DNA of 6,970 nucleotides, taken from positions 1-6,970 of the forward strand of contig DASPGR010000023.1 of NCBI GenBank assembly GCA_035620515.1, given 5' to 3'. The stretch's first letter is position 1. Each line of letters opens with the position of its first letter. A model generated the notes under the pieces. That model saw only the letters and a program-made list of their open reading frames with translations. It was not told the DNA's origin and ran no database searches. This DNA is from SG8-41 sp035620515 (GTDB lineage Bacteria; Pseudomonadota; Gammaproteobacteria; Burkholderiales; SG8-41). Below, piece by piece: positions 5,612 to 6,970 of the stretch. The translations under genes were made by a program, and so were the position numbers.

Positions 5612-6121
5612 TTACGGCGTGCGCGCCGCTTCCCGTAGCCCGATGAAGCTGTGATCGCAGAAGCCGGGGTCGGACATGTCCCGGATGCGCTCGTAGACCC
5701 CATCCGGGTTGAACAGAACGCCCGAATCGAAATGGCGCGACTGCATCGCGCCATAAGTAAGGCAGATGCCCGCACGTGCCTCCCTTTCGAGGCAGGCATA
5801 GATAGTGGTGAGCAGGTACATGCCCCCGATGTCGTCGACGTAATGAAGGTACTTGGCGGACTTGATGACGCGCACCTCGCGTGCGCCGGCAACGCGCGTC
5901 GTGATCTGCCGCGCATGATCATCGTCGATGCGCTGGAAGTGCGTCAGCGTGTCCGAGCGCCCTTCGACCATGACCCGGTCGCCGGTAGCCTTGTCGACGT
6001 CATAGGCCTTGTAGAAGGCGCAGTGTACGAGCCGTGCCTGCACCAGGTTGTCATACGGGGTCGTCTGCGCCGAGGCCGCCGCCGCGGCCACGATTGAGGC
6101 GAGCATGACGAAATATTTCAC
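5612..6121 (-). CDS. Secreted hypothetical protein with four cysteines
   Basis: The family is not recognised. The 169-residue precursor starts with a signal peptide: Lys2, then a Val/Ala-rich core to about residue 16, then Ser-Ala-Ser-like small residues and a probable cleavage after Ala18, before Gln19. The mature part is about 151 residues with four cysteines at 34, 110, 120 and 155, which could form two disulfides in the periplasm. Acidic and Tyr-rich stretches (Tyr91-Tyr108) and a Gly-Phe-Cys-Asp-His (153-157) stand out. GTG 6121 is chosen because the signal peptide begins there and GGGAGGA (6128-6134 on this strand) lies at ideal spacing. The open frame extends to ATG 6184 but would put 21 residues before the signal. 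It is transcribed toward the hotdog-like gene and away from the LeuC-like gene. Confidence 0.75.
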   Translation of the reverse strand: MKYFVMLASIVAAAAASAQTTPYDNLVQARLVHCAFYKAYDVDKATGDRVMVEGRSDTLTHFQRIDDDHARQITTRVAGAREVRVIKSAKYLHYVDDIGGMYLLTTIYACLEREARAGICLTYGAMQSRHFDSGVLFNPDGVYERIRDMSDPGFCDHSFIGLREAARTP

Positions 6122-6127
6122 GACGCT

Positions 6128-6134
6128 TCCTCCC
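6128..6134 (-). promoter_or_regulatory. Ribosome-binding site deciding the GTG start of the secreted protein
   Basis: On the minus strand the sequence is GGGAGGA, with its GGAGG core 7 nt before GTG 6121. It supports the GTG start with an immediate signal peptide over the upstream ATG 6184. Confidence 0.75.
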
Positions 6135-6177
6135 AGCGGGCGAGTCTGCATGCTTGAGCATATTCTGTCCATGCACC

Positions 6178-6206
6178 TTGACACCGCCCCGGGGGCTGGC
6201 TAGTCT
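6178..6206 (+). promoter_or_regulatory. Candidate sigma70 promoter for the LeuC-like gene
   Basis: TTGACA at 6178-6183 is a perfect -35 box. TAGTCT at 6201-6206, after a 17-bp spacer, matches the -10 consensus at three of six positions and has a TG two bases upstream of it. Transcription would start near 6213, giving a leader of about 40 nt before ATG 6255. Confidence 0.5.
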
Positions 6207-6254
6207 CGTCGCTCATTCAATAGCTTAGCATCAATTCGTGCGGCAGTTTCGCAA

Positions 6255-6970
6255 ATGGGAATGACGGCAGTTGAGAAGGTGCTGGCGCGGGCGAGCGGCC
6301 GGGCCACGGTCAGGCCGGGCGAGGTCCTCTACCCCGTGCCCGACTTCATCATGATCCACGACGGGGTGGTCATGGGCGCGAAGCGCGAGCTCGATGCCCT
6401 GGGCATCGACCGCCTCGCGGCCCCGGACAAGGTCATCATGGTGACGGATCACGACGTGATCTACGGCAGCGCGCGTGCCGCCGAGCGCGGAGACTTCAAT
6501 CGCAAGGCGGCGCGGCAGTGGGGCGTGCAGAATTTCTTCGACGTGGGCCGGGGCGGACACGGCCACATCTTCCCGATGGAAACCGGCATGCTCCTGCCGG
6601 GCATGTTCTACTTCGACAACGACCGCCACGCAACCAACGCGGGGGCGATCGGCGCGTTCGGATTCCGCGTCGGGGCCGAAATCTCGCGTGTGCTGGCGAC
6701 CGGCACCAACTGGGTCATGGTGCCGAAGTCCATTCGCATCAAAATAACCGGCAGCCTCAAGCCGGGCGTGCATGCACGTGACGTGGGCTTTCACCTGGCC
6801 ACCCGCATCGCCAACGGCTCAATCAAGGCCGATCTCGACTACCGCGTGCTCGAGTTCGCCGGCGACATCGGTCAGTTCGACTTGGCCGCGCGCACTGCGC
6901 TCTGCTCGAGCCCGACCGAAATGCGCGCCTATGGCGTCTTCTTTCCGCCTTCCGATAAGGTCATCGCGCT
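6255..6970 (+). CDS. Aconitase/LeuC-family hydro-lyase large subunit, N-terminal part (3' end outside window)
   Basis: The frame is open from ATG 6255 to the window edge (238 codons), roughly half of a LeuC-type large subunit. These proteins hold a 4Fe-4S cluster and dehydrate or isomerise hydroxy-di- or tricarboxylic acids with a separate small subunit. The N-terminus Met-Gly-Met-Thr and Arg-Pro-Gly-Glu (20-23) are typical. Conserved family points are Asp65-His66, Phe-Phe-Asp-Val-Gly (94-98), His104, Glu109, Pro-Gly (115-116), Asp123 and His125, and Ala-Thr-Gly (148-150). The usual Asp-Ser-His motif is Asp123-Arg124-His125, and the following Thr is Ala126. The cluster cysteines lie beyond the window. 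Substrate may therefore differ from isopropylmalate, so no leuC symbol is given. No Shine-Dalgarno sequence is clear; ATG 6261 is an alternative start. Confidence 0.88.
   Translation, partial: MGMTAVEKVLARASGRATVRPGEVLYPVPDFIMIHDGVVMGAKRELDALGIDRLAAPDKVIMVTDHDVIYGSARAAERGDFNRKAARQWGVQNFFDVGRGGHGHIFPMETGMLLPGMFYFDNDRHATNAGAIGAFGFRVGAEISRVLATGTNWVMVPKSIRIKITGSLKPGVHARDVGFHLATRIANGSIKADLDYRVLEFAGDIGQFDLAARTALCSSPTEMRAYGVFFPPSDKVIA

Noticed and set aside
5651..6097. Plus-strand open frame opposite the secreted protein gene
   Set aside because: The opposite strand has a signal peptide with an ideally spaced ribosome-binding site; this frame has neither.
6150..6161. Small palindrome ATGCT-TG-AGCAT upstream of the secreted protein gene
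   Set aside because: Five-base arms are too short to separate from chance, and no second copy supports an operator.
6231..6794. Minus-strand open frame opposite the LeuC-like gene
   Set aside because: His/Arg/Asp-rich antisense of a recognisable hydro-lyase frame that runs off the window end.

Overview
This is a high-GC window with dense, short-spaced bacterial genes on both strands. The gene families and their style suggest a proteobacterium, probably a betaproteobacterium of Burkholderiales type. They include a molybdopterin hydroxylase subunit, an MCT/OFA-like MFS carrier, a glycine-zipper outer-membrane lipoprotein and a LeuC-like hydro-lyase. That placement is an inference from gene content and base composition; no rRNA or marker gene is present.

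Layout. Bases 1-153 hold the last 50 residues of a xanthine dehydrogenase/CoxL-type molybdopterin-binding subunit (+). A two-gene minus-strand operon converges on it: an SDR-fold protein (2243 to 1470) followed after 5 nt by a 12-TM MFS carrier (1464 to 223). The 180-nt gap 2244-2423 is a divergent promoter region with tandem TCGTTACA repeats. From it, rightward, runs a small glycine-zipper lipoprotein gene (2424-2906) that ends in a strong two-storey intrinsic terminator (2916-2988).

A plus-strand series follows: a D-2-hydroxyacid dehydrogenase with a GTG start and no visible ribosome-binding site (3008-3988), an 81-residue helical hypothetical protein (4020-4268), a two-TM hypothetical protein (4280-4765), and a hotdog-like protein with a CxxC motif (about 4853-5554). 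A short CTTGGCG repeat element (5578-5602) lies between this series and a convergent minus-strand gene for a secreted four-cysteine protein (6121 to 5612). The right edge is the first half of an aconitase/LeuC-family large subunit (6255 to the end, cut off). A good -35 box and a weaker -10 box stand in front of it.

How the genes fit together. The left and right edges carry organic-acid chemistry: hydroxylase, carboxylate-type carrier, dehydrogenases and hydro-lyase. Only the SDR/MFS pair is clearly one operon. The middle block of small orphan genes has no obvious shared pathway. I see no defence system, CRISPR array, tRNA, rRNA, transposase or phage gene. The most unusual signals are an SDR-fold protein in which all four positions of the catalytic tetrad are substituted, and an aconitase-fold protein whose conserved Asp-Ser-His motif reads Asp-Arg-His. 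No intergenic gap exceeds 300 bases; the 69-nt gap 154-222 shows no convincing terminator or other element.
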